A DNA stretch of 64,000 nucleotides from Rana temporaria (lineage: Eukaryota; Chordata; Amphibia; Anura; Ranidae), in NCBI RefSeq assembly GCF_905171775.1, contig NC_053501.1:13253844-13317843 (forward strand). The letters run 5' to 3'. Made by a program: the position numbers and the translations under genes. Positions within the stretch are counted from its first letter, which is position 1; each line of letters starts with the position of its first letter. Of the stretch, positions 53,106 to 63,312 are shown piece by piece. The notes beneath the pieces are model-generated. The model saw only the letters and a program-made list of their open reading frames with translations. It did not search any database and was not told where the DNA came from.

Positions 53106-53739
53106 TTTATTACTATTAATTGCCACCAATCTATGGCCGTTTTACTCCACAGATTGTCGAATGCCCAAGTCTTTAGAGCTTCGCTCCGATTGGCTCCCCT
53201 TAATCAATACGCTGCTGGTTGCCCTAATTTCCCTCTTTACCCTCCAGCTCGATAATTCCCGCGTATCCGGAGGATATCGCTTAACAGAATATAATGCGAG
53301 CGCAGGGCGAGTGTTGGAGGAAAACGCTGTGAATTATGTATGGAGGCTCAGAGGATCTTTTCACATTGCATTAAATCAGTGCGGGGACTCCGCCGGATCC
53401 GGGTAAGGAGCGCTAACGTGAGTTTAATCGAATAAAACAGATGGCTGGTTATGCATTTGAAGTCGGAATAAAGCTAAATTTCGGAAGGTGATCTGCTAAT
53501 TGTAGAAAAAAAAAAAATGGCATCGCTGAAGGGGACCTCTGATCTTTTTAAAGCGTTTTATTTTTTAATATAAATGTAAAATTCATCAGCATCAAGCGGG
53601 ACCTCAGCCAAATAACTAAACGCACAGATAAGCACCAGAGATATATATTAATTTTCCCATTTATTATTTTCATATCTGTAATTCTGCGCGGCCAGTCGTG
53701 TAATTTATGCTTTCCCTCCTCCCCCCTCCTGGAAGCAGT
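53106..53739. other. Repeat-free segment, candidate single-copy DNA
   Basis: Includes a plus-strand open frame to 53406 with no domain and no clear splice signals. AT-rich homeodomain-like words occur near 53410-53480. No gene is called. Confidence 0.35.
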
Positions 53740-54262
53740 GACTCTGACCTGAGCTCTCCAATCAGCTGGGAGAATGAGCGGCCTCTCTGCAGAGGTCTGA
53801 CACTCCCCTGCTTGGTCAGAGCCAGGGATCTCCAATCAGCTGGAAGCATGAGAAGCCTCTCTGCAGAGCTCTGACACGCCCCCCTGCTGAGTCAGAGACA
53901 GGGCTCTCCAATCAGCTGGAAGCATGATTGGTCTTTCTACAGAGGTCTGACACTCCCCCCTGCTGAGTCAGAGTCAAGGCTCTCCAATCATCTGGAAGCA
54001 TGAGAAGCCTCTCTGCAGAGCTCTGACACGCCCCCCTGCTTGGTCAGAGCCAGGGATCTCCAATCATCTGGAAGCATGAGTGGCCTTTCTGCAGAGGTCT
54101 GACATGCCCCCCTGCTTGGTCAGAGACAGGGCTCTCCAATCACAGACATGAGTGGCCTTTCAACAGAGGTCTGGCATGCCCCCCTGCTGAGTCAGAGCCA
54201 GGGATCTCCAATCAGCTGGAAGCATGAGAAGCCTCTCTGCAGATCTCTCTCTCTCCTCCCCT
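53740..54262. repeat. 76-bp minisatellite, about seven copies
   Basis: GAGCCAGGGATCTCCAATCA-(G/T)CTGGAAGCATGAGAAGCC-TCTCTGCAGAGGTCTGACAC; TGGAAGCATGA starts at 53841 and 53917 (period 76). Variants alternate between CTGAGTCAGAG and CTTGGTCAGAG. Confidence 0.92.
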
Positions 54263-54477
54263 GACAGAATGGGGATCTGTCTGTTTACATTGGCAGACCC
54301 CCGTTCTGGCTTTCTGTGGAGTGAACGCAGGTGGCATCAGATCCTGTGCCGTGCAGCGGGCGCCCACGCTCCTTAAATTAGCCGACTTCCCGTAAGAGAT
54401 ACCAGGAATGAGCAGTATAATGATAGCGGCGGGTTGGCAAGCGGTTAAATACCACCAAAAGAAAGCTCTATTTGTGT

Positions 54478-55677
54478 TTAACCACTTCCATACCGGGCAC
54501 TTATACACCTTCCCGCCCAGACCAATTTTTAGCTTTCAGCGCTGTTGCACTTTGAATGACAATTGCGCGGTCATGCTACACTGTACCCAAACTAAATTTT
54601 TATCATTTTGTTCCCACAAATAGAGCTTTCTTTTGGTGGTATTTGATCACCTCTGGGATATTTATTTTCTGCAAAAAAAAATAAAAACATGACCGAAAAT
54701 TTAGAAAAACAACGTTTTTTTTGTTTCTGTTATAAAACATTGTAAATAAGTACGTTTTCTCCTTCTCTGATGGGCACTGATGGTATTGCACTGACGGGCA
54801 CTGATAAGTTGGCACTGATGGACACCGATGAGGTGGCACTGATGTGGTGGCATTGATGGGCACTAATATGCGGCACTGATGGGCGGCACGGATGGGCACT
54901 GATAGGCGGCATGGATGGGCATGGATAGACAGCACGGATGGGCACGGATAGGCAGCACGGATGGGCACTGATAGGCGGCATGGATGGGCACGGATAGGCG
55001 GCATAGATGGGCACTGATAGGCGGCATGGATGGGCACTGATAGGTGGCACGGATGGGCATAGATGGGCACTATCGTATGTGTTGTACTAATGGATGCCAA
55101 TCAGTGCCAAACAATGCCTGCCAATCAGTGATGCCCATTGTGGGCACTGATTGGCATCCATTGCGGCACTGATTGGCATCCATTTTTTGTGTCCTTCTCA
55201 TCCCTGGTGGTCTAGGATGGCATACCTTTTTATTTATTTTTTTGCATCCCTGGTGGTCTAGTGGGCATCCCTGGTGGTCTAGTGGGCATCCCTGGTGGTC
55301 CAGTGTGGGCATCCTCGGGGGGGGGGGGGCTGTGCTGATAATCGATAAGCACAAACCCCCCCTGTCACAGGAGCAGCCGTTCGGCTCTCCTCTACTCGAG
55401 TGAGGAAAAGCCGATTACCGGCTTTTCCTATTTACATCGTGATCAGCCGTGATTGGACACGGCTGATCACGTGGTAAAGAGTCTCCGTGAGAGACTCTTT
55501 ACCGAGATCGGTGTTGCGGGGTGTCAGACTGACACCCCGCAACAACGATCGCCGCGATGCGCGCCCCCGGGGGCGCGCAGCGGCTCAAAATCCTGAGGAC
55601 GTCATATGACGTCCAGTCAGGATTCTACAACCACTTTGCCGACGTCAATATGTCATTGGCGGGCGGCAAGTGGTTAA
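54478..55677 (-). mobile_element. CCACTT-family element, full length
   Basis: Both termini are clean: TTAACCACTTCCATACCGGG at the left and GGCGGCAAGTGGTTAA at the right. Contains GAGCTTTCTTTTGGTGGTAT and GACAATTGCGCGGTCATGC in reverse orientation, a minisatellite, then GTGATCAGCCGTGATTGG and GACGTCATATGACGTCC palindromes. No transposase frame, so non-autonomous. Confidence 0.8.
54770..55080. repeat. GGGCACTGATAGGCGGCATG minisatellite
   Basis: Units of about 13-29 bp built from GGCACTGATGGGCA and GGCGGCATGGAT, about 12 copies, inside the CCACTT element. A further block CATCCCTGGTGGTCTAGTGG repeats four times at 55198-55300. Minus-strand frames are artefacts. Confidence 0.88.
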
Positions 55678-55778
55678 GCAATGACTGCGCAATTGTCATT
55701 CAAAGTGTGAGAGCGCTGAAAGCTGAAAATTGGCCTGTGCAGGAAGGGGGTAAAAGTGCCTGGTATTGAAGCGGTTAA
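55678..55778 (+). mobile_element. CCACTT-family tail fragment
   Basis: GACTGCGCAATTGTCATTCA, TGAAAATTGGCCTGTGCAGG and GGTATTGAAGCGGTTAA, directly abutting the previous copy. Confidence 0.65.
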
Positions 55779-56033
55779 ACATTTCCATAGCATGTTGAAG
55801 AAGGGGGGAAGGTAAAACACAAGCATAGGAAGCTTCAGCTTGAATGTATTAGGCAGTAATAGGAATGAATTGCCGGCGCACAACGGCCATTAACACAATC
55901 ACCAAGAGGCGTCAGGTGATCAATTTGTAATTAAATGAAGGAATTGTAGCAAAGTAGCAATGTCAGTAAATTGCAGTTCTTTTTTTTTTCTTTCTACTTT
56001 TGGTGTTTCGCTATTTTGTATCATATAAAACCA
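55779..56033. other. Short non-coding spacer
   Basis: Nothing recognised. Confidence 0.3.
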
Positions 56034-56312
56034 GTGGCGGCTGATGCTCAAAATTTTTGGGGGGTGCAAACAAACGAGAAAAAAAACAAACAATTGCAGC
56101 CTCAATGTGCCCATCAAATGCAGCCACTGTGCCATGCCATCAATTGTCGCCACTGTGCCATGCCTTCAAATGCAGCCACTGTGCCATGCAACGCAGCCAC
56201 TGTGCCATCATTTATCGCCACTGTGCCCATCAATTTTCACCACTGTGCCATGCCATCAAACGCAGCCACTGTGCCATCAATTGTCGCCATTGTGCCCATT
56301 AATTGTCACCAC

Positions 56313-56315
<3 letters not shown>
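56034..56315. mobile_element. hAT-like left end with GCCACTGTGCCATCAA repeats
   Basis: CAGTGGCGGCTGATGCTCAA resembles a hAT terminus. It is followed by 15-22-bp units of CACTGTGCCATCAAATGCAGC (56100-56310). The right terminus was not found; the purine tract follows. Confidence 0.5.
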
Positions 56316-56351
<36 letters not shown>

Positions 56352-57345
56352 GAGAGGTAGAGAGAGAGGGGTGAGCGAGAGGTAGAGAGAGAGGGGGGGG
56401 AGAGAGAGGGGGAGAGAGAGGGGGGAGAGGGAGGTAGAAAGAGAGGGGGGGAGAGAGAGGTAGAGAGAGAGGGGGGAGAGAGAGGTAGAGAGAGAAGGGG
56501 GAGAGAGAGGTAGGGAGAGAAAGGGGGGGAGAGGGGGGGGAGAGAGGGGGGTAGAGAGAGGTAGAGAGAGAGGGGGGAGAGAGAGGTAGAGAGAGAGGGG
56601 GGGGAGAGAGAGGTAGAGAGAGAGGGGGGAGAGAGGGGGGGAGAGAGAGGTAGAGAGAGAGGTAGAGAGAGAAGGGGGAGAGAGAGGTAGAGAGAGAGGT
56701 AGAGAGAGAGGGGGGAGAGAGGGGGGGGAGAGAGAGGTAGAGAGAGAGGGGGGAGAGAGGTAGAGAGAGGGGGGAGAGAGAGGTAGAGAGAGAGGGGGGA
56801 GAGAGAGGTAGAGAGAGAAGGGGGAGAGAGAGGTAGAGAGAGAAGGGGGAGAGAGAGGTAGAGAGAGAGGGGGGAGAGAGAGGTAGAGAGAGAGAGAGGG
56901 GGGAGAGAGAGGTAGAGAGAGGGGGGGAGAGAGAGGTAGAGAGAGAGGGGGGAGAGAGAGGTAGAGAGAGAGGGGGGGAGAGAGGTAGAGAGAGAAGGGG
57001 GAGAGAGAGGTAGAGAGAGAGGTAGAGAGAGAGGGGGGAGAGAGGGGGGGGAGAGAGAGGTAGAGAGAGAGGGGGGAGAGAGGTAGAGAGAGAGGGGGAA
57101 GAGAGAGGTAGAGAGAGGGGGGAGAGAGAGGTAGAGAGAGAGGGGGGAGAGAGAGGTAGAGAGAGAAGGGGGAGAGAGAGGTAGAGAGAGAGAGGGGGGA
57201 GAGAGAGGTAGAGAGAGGGGGGAGAGAGAGGTAGAGAGAGAGGGGGGGAGAGAGGTAGAGAGAGAAGGGGGAGAGAGGTAGAGAGAGAGGGGGAGAGAGA
57301 GAGGTAGAGAGAGAGGGGGGAGACAGAAAGAGGGGGGAGAGAGAG
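56316..57345. repeat. 1-kb purine-only tract (GAGAGAGGTAGAGAGAGAGGGGG)
   Basis: The plus strand is almost wholly A and G with periodic TA steps (GGTAGAGAGAG). Units of about 24-40 bp are organised into longer repeats. The 376-codon minus-strand frame of Leu/Ser/Pro is a by-product of the repeat. Confidence 0.95.
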
Positions 57346-57435
57346 AGATTTATATATTTTTAAACATAACCCCCCTGAGCTCATCGTTACCCTGCGCGGA
57401 GAAGATATATATATATTATATATCATCATATATCG

Positions 57436-57605
57436 TCATCAATGTTATGAAATGAATAATATGCCGTTTGCAATAAACTTTGCGTAAAATATTTCATTTG
57501 CATTTAATTTTAATGGTTCAAAAAAAGTCATGCAAAATAGTCGGCCCTCACGCATGTTCACTTCATGAAATCTGGCCCTCTTTGAAAAAAGTTTGGACAC
57601 CCCTG
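57436..57605 (-). mobile_element. hAT (Charlie-like) MITE remnant
   Basis: Ends in AAAAAAGTTTGGACACCCCTG with GAAATCTGGCCCTCTTTG and GTCGGCCCTCACGCATG before it, the usual terminus of a widespread vertebrate hAT MITE read in reverse. Other end not found. Confidence 0.65.
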
Positions 57606-57633
57606 GCCTAGAGTTTAGCTTTAGCTAATTGTC

Positions 57634-57860
57634 CGGGGGGGGGGGGGGGGGGGCTGCCTTCCATCTCAATGGGGACAAACTTCTGCCAGTCCAACCAATA
57701 ATAAACCTGAACCAGCTGATGGACCCGCACAACCACAATGTGAATGCAAACTCCATGCAGGCGGCTTCCTTGTTAGGAACTGAACCCGGAGACCACAACG
57801 CCGCAGATGCAAGATTTACCACTGACTATTGGCGTCCTATGAAATGCCTTTGTTGATTTG
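57634..57860. repeat. Poly-G run and degenerate dispersed repeat
   Basis: A run of about 20 G lies at 57634-57653. After it, CAAACTCCATGCAGGCGGC and TTAGGAACTGAACCCGGAGA are phrases of a common vertebrate dispersed repeat in reverse. A plus-strand 75-codon frame across it is not supported as a gene. Confidence 0.4.
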
Positions 57861-58279
57861 CTTTCCTTTATGGTCTGTTCTGGTCTCCTGAGCAGTCAGC
57901 GCCGGCTGAGTTCATTTATTTGTGTGATTAGGAGCTGACAGTCTAAATCCTCGTCATCGTATCTCTCGGCACTGCCGCTGACACGCTTCTATCTGCCCTG
58001 CAGCCGCATGCACATCGGGACAGACGGAACTCACTCAGTGGCAGCAGGACTCCAATAACCGCAAAATGGATTTGCGCAACACAACCTGATCCGCTGAGAG
58101 ATGTCATACCATTCAAAGGGACAGTCAATAGAAGGAAGAACTCCGGTCTAATCAATCAGCAGGACACGTTTAAAGCTGAACTCCGGGCACAAAAATGTTC
58201 AATAAAATACATTCCTAAATAGTCAAAAAGGATAGAAATCCAGTTTGGGGACCAACTTCCTTTTCAATGCAGATATATA
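57861..58279. other. Repeat-free segment
   Basis: Balanced composition, no family recognised; candidate single-copy DNA. An ATTCCTAAATAGTC patch follows a short TTTAAAGCTGAACTCCGGG phrase (58170) that resembles the start of a TTAA-type element. Confidence 0.35.
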
Positions 58280-59003
58280 GGGCCAGATTCACGTAGATGG
58301 GCGTAAATTTGGGCGGGCGTAACGTATCTGTTTTACGTTACGGCGCCGCAAGTTTTTCAGGCAAGTGCTTTATTCACAAAGCACTTGCCTGTAAAGTTGC
58401 GGCGGCGTAGTGTAAAACACCCGGCGGAATTCAAATTCGGCGGGTAGGGGGCGTGTTTCATTTAAATGAAGCGCGTCCCCGCGCCGAACGAACTGCGCAT
58501 GCGCCGTCCCTAAAATATCCCGGCGTGCATTGCTCTAAATGACGTCGCAAGGACGTCATTGGTTTTGACGTGGACGTAAATTACGTCCAGCACCATTCAT
58601 GGATGACTTACGCAAACAACGTAAATTTTAAAAATTTTCGAGGCGGGAAAGACGGCCATACTTAACATTGACTGCGCCTCATAGACCCAGGGCAACTTTA
58701 CGCCGGGAAAAGCCTAACGTAAACATCGTAACTTTACTGCGTCGGCCGCACGTTTGTTCGGGAATTCGCGTATCTAGCTAATTTGCATACTCGACGGGGA
58801 AATCGACGGAAGCGCCACCTAGCGGGCAAAAAAAAAATTGCAGTTAAGATCCGACGGCGTAAGAGACTTACGCCTGTCGGATCTAAGGGATATATATGCG
58901 TAACTGATTCTAAGAATCAGACGCATAGATACGACGGCGCTAGGCAGAGATACGACGGCGTATCTGGAGATGCGCCGTCGTATCTCTTTTGAGAATCTGG
59001 GCC
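58280..59003 (-). mobile_element. GGCCAGATTC-family element J
   Basis: Ends GGGCCAGATTCAC and GAATCTGGGCC, flanks ATA and ATT (2 of 3 equal). Interior reversed, with hairpin GGCAAGTGCTTTATTCAC-AAAGCACTTGCC at 58361-58391 and GCGCCACCTAGCGGGC near 58813. Confidence 0.88.
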
Positions 59004-59046
59004 ATTACCTTGCAAACGCAGAAGTGACATCATCACTCTGCTGTAC

Positions 59047-59522
59047 ATGGCCTGTGCACAGAGCAGCAGGCTCCACCCACTACAGAAATCTACAGGAGGG
59101 GGCGGAGACAAGACCAGTCACCCTACACAAGGAGAGAGAGCAGAGCTGTGGGAGGGGCCCAGCCGGCTCCACCCACTACATAAAACTACAGGAGGGGGCG
59201 GAGACAAGACCAGCCCTCGCACAAGAAGAGAGAGCAGAGCTGTGGGAGGGGCCCAGCCGGCTCCACCCACTACAGAAAACTACAGGAGGGGAGGAGACAA
59301 GACCAGCCCTTGCACAAGGAGAGAGAGAAGAGCTGTGGGAGGGGCCAGTAGGCTCCACCCACTACAGAAAACTACAGGAGGGGCGGAGACAAGACCAGTC
59401 ACCCTACACAAGGAGAGAGAGCAGAGCTGTCGGAGGGGCCCAGCAGGCTCCACCCATTACAGAAAACGACAGAAGGGGGCGGAGACAAGACCGGTCACCC
59501 TGCACAAGGAGAGAAGAGCCGT
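59047..59522. repeat. 92-96-bp minisatellite, five copies
   Basis: CTCCACCCACTACAGAAA (last copy CATTAC) starts at 59071, 59167, 59261, 59353 and 59448. Units contain GGGGGCGGAGACAAGACCAG and AAGGAGAGAGAGCAGAGCTG. Open frames are artefacts. Confidence 0.92.
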
Positions 59523-59529
59523 GAGCGTT

Positions 59530-60086
59530 TTTTATTACACACTGGATTAGCGGGTGTGCTCGTTGTCCTTTGGACACTGCTGATCACAGATCGGGGTAAA
59601 GGGCCAATCACAGCTGGCCTTTACCATGTGATCAGCTTTGTCCAATCACAGCTGATCACATGTAAACAGACTTGACGATTATCAGCATTCCATTCCTCAC
59701 ACGCTGGGGTTAATTTACTAAACCTGGAGAGTGCAAAATATGGTGCAGCTCTGCATAGAAACCACAGCTGTACCAGATTATGAGTAAATCAACGCCACTG
59801 TGTCTGTGTGAGAAAAAGAGTGCCGATAACCGGCAAGGCAGTCACCACACTCTTTACACTGATGATCAGTGCAGCCCCATCAGAGCCAATCAGTCCCCTC
59901 AGCACGTATTAGTGCAGCTTTCCAGTGCCAATCAGTGCCACCTATCAGTGCCCATGAGTGCTGCTTAACAGTGCCCATCAGTCCTCATCAGTGCAGCCTC
60001 ATCTGTCATTTAAAGTTGACAGCGTTGAAAACTGAACATTGGCCTGGGCAGGAAGGGGGTGAAAGTGCCCGGTATTGAAGTGGTTA
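59530..60086 (+). mobile_element. CCACTT-family element, partial
   Basis: GATCACAGATCGGGGTAAAG, CATGTGATCAGCTTTGTCC, a short ATCAGTGCC-type array (59870-60000), and the tail AACATTGGCCTGGGCAGG to GAAGTGGTTAA. Confidence 0.6.
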
Positions 60087-61168
60087 AAGTGGAACTGCTG
60101 AAAGGTCCCTGTAACAGAACATACTGTATACTTACCTGGTGAACCAGGTATGTTCCCTCGGTTTTGGTGCTGCAGTCTTGGTAAACCTTTTCAGTATTAT
60201 GGGGAGTGTTGGACCCTCAGAGCCCTGTGTCATTACTGGCCCAGATTCAAGAAGCTATTGCGCCCGCGCAACCATAGGTTGCGCGGCGCAATAGCTGTTT
60301 TGCTCCCGCGTAGCGAATGCCCCTGATTCAGGAACATCGCTACGCGGACTGCAGCCTAGGATATGACAGACATAAGCCTCCTTATGCCTTCATATCTCAG
60401 GCTGCATTCTTGCGTTGGCCGCTAGGGGGCGCGGCCATTGTGATCGGCGTATAGTATGCAAATTGCATACTACCACCGATTCACAAAAGTTGCGCGGGCC
60501 CTGCGCACGCAAGGTACGGAGTTTCCGTACGGCGACTTTAGCGCAAGGCTGCTCCTGCTAATAGTAGGGGCAGCCAATGCTAAAGTATAGCCGCCCTTCC
60601 CGCTCGTGAAATTTAAATTTCACGTCGTTTACGTAAGTGATTCGTGAATGGCGCTGGACGCCATTCACGTTCACTTAGAAGCAAATGACATCCTTGCGAT
60701 GTCATTTGCCGCAATGCACGTCGGGAAAGTTTCCCGACGGAGCATGCGCTGTTCGCTCGGCGCGGGAGCGCGCCTAATTTAAATGATTCCCGCCCCCGGC
60801 GGGATCATTTACATTAGGCGCCCTTACGCCGGGCTAATTAGCATAGCGCCCGCGCAATTTACGGAGCTACTGCTCCGTGAATCGCGGGCAAATCGAAATA
60901 TTTGCGTGGGCGCAGAGCAAAAATCGTTGCCCTTTGCCCACGCAAATATTGCGCGGATCTACCTGAATCTGGGCCACTGTGTGCTGTGGTGACAATGGGG
61001 CCAAAGGATGTCACCACGGTACATTCTGGGGGACTCAGGTACCCGACACTCCCAGAAGCATTGAATGCTGAAGAGCCTTACCAAGGCTGCAGCACTGGAA
61101 CAGGGAGAGAAGGCAGAAGACACAGCCTGCCAGAGAGATGATTAGAATTCCCTATTGGGGCCCTTTAA
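60083..61168. mobile_element. TTAA-flanked fold-back element with nested copy K
   Basis: Starts TTAA-AGTGGAACTGCTG and ends TATTGGGGCCCTTTAA; the halves share inverted phrases (GTGCTGCAGTCTTGGTAAAC with TTACCAAGGCTGCAGCAC). Element K lies in the loop region. Its left TTAA is shared with the preceding element's end. Confidence 0.65.
60238..60975 (+). mobile_element. GGCCAGATTC-family element K, TSD ACT
   Basis: Perfect ends GGCCCAGATTC and GAATCTGGGCC are flanked by ACT (60235-60237, 60976-60978). It is a diverged subfamily (TTGCGCGGGC-rich) but keeps GGCCGCTAGGGGGCGCGGCC, GACGCCATTCACGTTCAC and the TGACATCCTTGCGATGTCA palindrome. Confidence 0.9.
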
Positions 61169-61637
61169 GAAGAAAGAAAAAACATGAGTCCATGTGATTG
61201 TCTCTATATAGGCTGCCATGTAATAGCTATGTAAATCCCTCCTTCTATTGGTTTACCAATTTATTGTGGCCCCTGGGCTTTGGTTGGGCTTGTATTATCC
61301 AAATGAGGATCTCTCTGAATCCCAGCGCCCTGAAAGATTTAGTGTCTGTGCCGCCGTGACTGGCACCAGCTCAGCGAAGAAAAGTGGAGAGAAACGGAGG
61401 CTTTTCCCAACTATTCCATGTTGTGGCCGTTTCCATCATATGTGTGGGCACGTGAAGCCCAGTTCCTGTTTCTTCCTTGTTTCTGAGGAGACCCAGCATG
61501 CACCTCTCGATCTTGCGCATGCGCAAGAGAACGGCGCTCGTAGCGCTGTTCATTTGTTTTGTTGTCATTAAAACGGGCGGCGACTGAGGAACGTCCCGCC
61601 CCATTGTTATGGCAACACAGGGCCTTCTTCCCTTTTC
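61169..61637. other. Non-coding DNA, partly unresolved
   Basis: No supported gene. The right part (from about 61400) shares CCCAGCATGCACCTCTC with 12691-12710 and so is probably the left half of the TTAA element at 61638-62716. Confidence 0.35.
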
Positions 61638-61837
61638 AAAAATGGCGCTGAGATCCGCCTTAATGGCATCATTTCCTGTAAGGAAATAACGCAATTCTTA
61701 GGCACAGTAATGCCCAGAGACTCCTGGGAAATGAGTGTCATCATTTCCCAGGAGTCTCTGGGCATTACTGTGCCTAAAAATTGCGTTATTTCCTTACAGG
61801 AAATGACGCCATTAAGGCGGATCTCTGCGCCATTTTT
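61638..61837. repeat. Near-perfect 97-bp inverted repeat, 6-nt loop
   Basis: Arms 61638-61734 and 61741-61837 pair with about three mismatches (AAAATGGCGCTGAGATCCGC against GCGGATCTCTGCGCCATTTT, and GGCATTACTGTGCCTAA-type in the centre). Loop GTGTCA. Confidence 0.92.
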
Positions 61838-61965
61838 GCTATTTTTGAAAATGGGGTCTTAGGACAGGAAGTTGAACCACAGAGGACTGGTAACAGCCAT
61901 ATAGAAGTGAGTAAAACATTAAAAAAATAAAAATAATTACGTTAAAGGCTGTTCATAGAAAGTTC

Positions 61966-62687
61966 TAGCCAGATTCAGGGAGAGATACGCCGGCGTATCA
62001 GTAGATACGCCGTCGTAACTCCGAATCTGCGCCGTCGTATATTTAAGCGTATTCTCAAATTGAGATACGCTTAAATGTTGCTAAGATACGACCGCCGGCG
62101 CCGTCGTATCTTAGCTGTCTGTTTACGCTGGCCGATAGGGGCGTGTACGCTGATTTACGCCTAGAATGCGTAAATCAGCAAGATACGCCTATTCACAAAT
62201 GTACGCTTGCCCGTCGCAGTAAAGATACGCCGTTTATGTAAGGTGTTTTCAGGCGTAAAGATAAACCACCAAAATGATGGCACAGCCAATGTTAAGTATG
62301 GACGTCGGAACCGAGTCAAATTTTTACGTCGTTTGCGTAAGTCGTCCGAGAATGGGGCTGGCCGTAATTTACGTTCACGTCGAAACCACTGAGACTTTGC
62401 GGCGTAATTTGGAGCATGCGCACTGGGTTACGTCCACGGACGGCGCATGCGCCGTACGTTCAAAACGTCAATTACGTGGGGTCATGCCTTATTAACATAA
62501 AACACGCTCACCTCTTCCCAATTTGAATTAGGCGCGCTTACGCCGGCACATTTACGCTACGCCGCCGTAACTTAGGACGCAAGTGCTTTGTGAATACAGC
62601 ACTTGCCTCTCTAACTTGCGGCGGCGTAGCGTAAATACGATACGCTACGCCGGCTCAAACATACGCCGCCCTACGTGAATCTAGGTG
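61966..62687 (+). mobile_element. GGCCAGATTC-family element L, TSD TTC
   Basis: Ends TAGCCAGATTCAG and GTGAATCTAGGTG, flanked by TTC (61963-61965, 62688-62690). The uninterrupted host is at 12457-12485 in reverse (AAAAATGAACTTTTTATGAA). The interior is very close to C and D, with hairpin GCAAGTGCTTTGTGAATACA-GCACTTGC. Confidence 0.92.
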
Positions 62688-62716
62688 TTCATTTTTAAGG
62701 TGGAACTCCGCTTTAA

Positions 62717-62882
62717 TGACCACAAATAAGAAGCTCTATTTGTGTGAACAAAATTAAACGATTTTCATTTGGGTACAGTGTCGCATGACTGAGTAATTGT
62801 CATTCAAAGTGTAACAGCGCTGAAAGCTGAAAATTGGCCTTGTCAGAAAGAGGGTGAAAGTGTCCGGTATAAAAGGGGTTAA
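62717..62882 (+). mobile_element. CCACTT-family tail fragment
   Basis: AAGAAGCTCTATTTGTGTGA, GTCGCATGACTGAGTAATTG and GAAAATTGGCCTTGTCAG, ending GGGGTTAA. Confidence 0.65.
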
Positions 62883-63312
62883 ATAATTCAGGAACGTTGT
62901 ATCGTTGTGATATATTTCCTTGAGTCTCCGCACTAAATCAATATTGTTTATTAAGTTATTTTATATTTGCAATAACGGCTGGAGGCCCTGCATCTAAATT
63001 CTATTCATAATCCCCTTTTATGAATAATTTATAAATCACAGAGCCCCTTCATTAGAATCCATTACATTGTTTTTCCCGCGTAACATCGCAACCTTCCAAC
63101 AGTCCCGGTGTGAGGCGCTTCCATTTGTGCTTTATGATCAATTTCTGCGCGCTTGGATGAGCGCATTCAGACGCCCGCACCTGAGCAGTGTTTCGGACTA
63201 CAGGGGATACAGCAGGTTTTATAGAGCCAAGAGTGGTGATCCAGGTTCCGTATGCAAAGGTGACAACGTAGGCGCACAAGCGGGAGACAGGGCGGGATCA
63301 TTGGGTGTTATT
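62883..63312. other. Repeat-free AT-rich segment, candidate conserved non-coding DNA
   Basis: Contains TTTATGAATAATTTATAAAT, TAAATCAATATTG and GTTTATTAAG words of homeodomain/forkhead type and no recognisable repeat. No exon supported. Confidence 0.4.

Larger units (their letters stand above)
61638..62716 (-). mobile_element. TTAA-type fold-back element with long hairpin and nested copy L
   Basis: The right end GTGGAACTCCGCTTTAA matches the start of 12442-12770 in reverse. It includes the 97-bp hairpin and is split by element L. Blocks CTTAGGACAGGAAGTTGAAC and GTAACAGCCATATAGAAG are shared with the 12442 copy. Confidence 0.72.

Noticed and set aside
53083..53406. 107-codon open frame in repeat-free DNA
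   Set aside because: It starts inside the hAT element end (before 53105), shows no known domain and no convincing splice sites.
54603..55100. 165-codon frame with repeated CPSMPPISAHPC
   Set aside because: Minus-strand reading of the minisatellite inside a CCACTT element.
56299..57429. 376-codon minus-strand open frame rich in Leu, Ser and Pro
   Set aside because: It is the translation of the purine microsatellite; all units are low-complexity and no domain or splice context exists.
57629..57856. 75-codon open frame after a poly-G run
   Set aside because: The sequence reads as a reversed degenerate dispersed repeat with the usual GGAACTGAACCC phrase; no conserved protein motif.
59047..59550. 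Two overlapping open frames of 167-184 codons
   Set aside because: Translate the 92-96-bp minisatellite in two frames at once.
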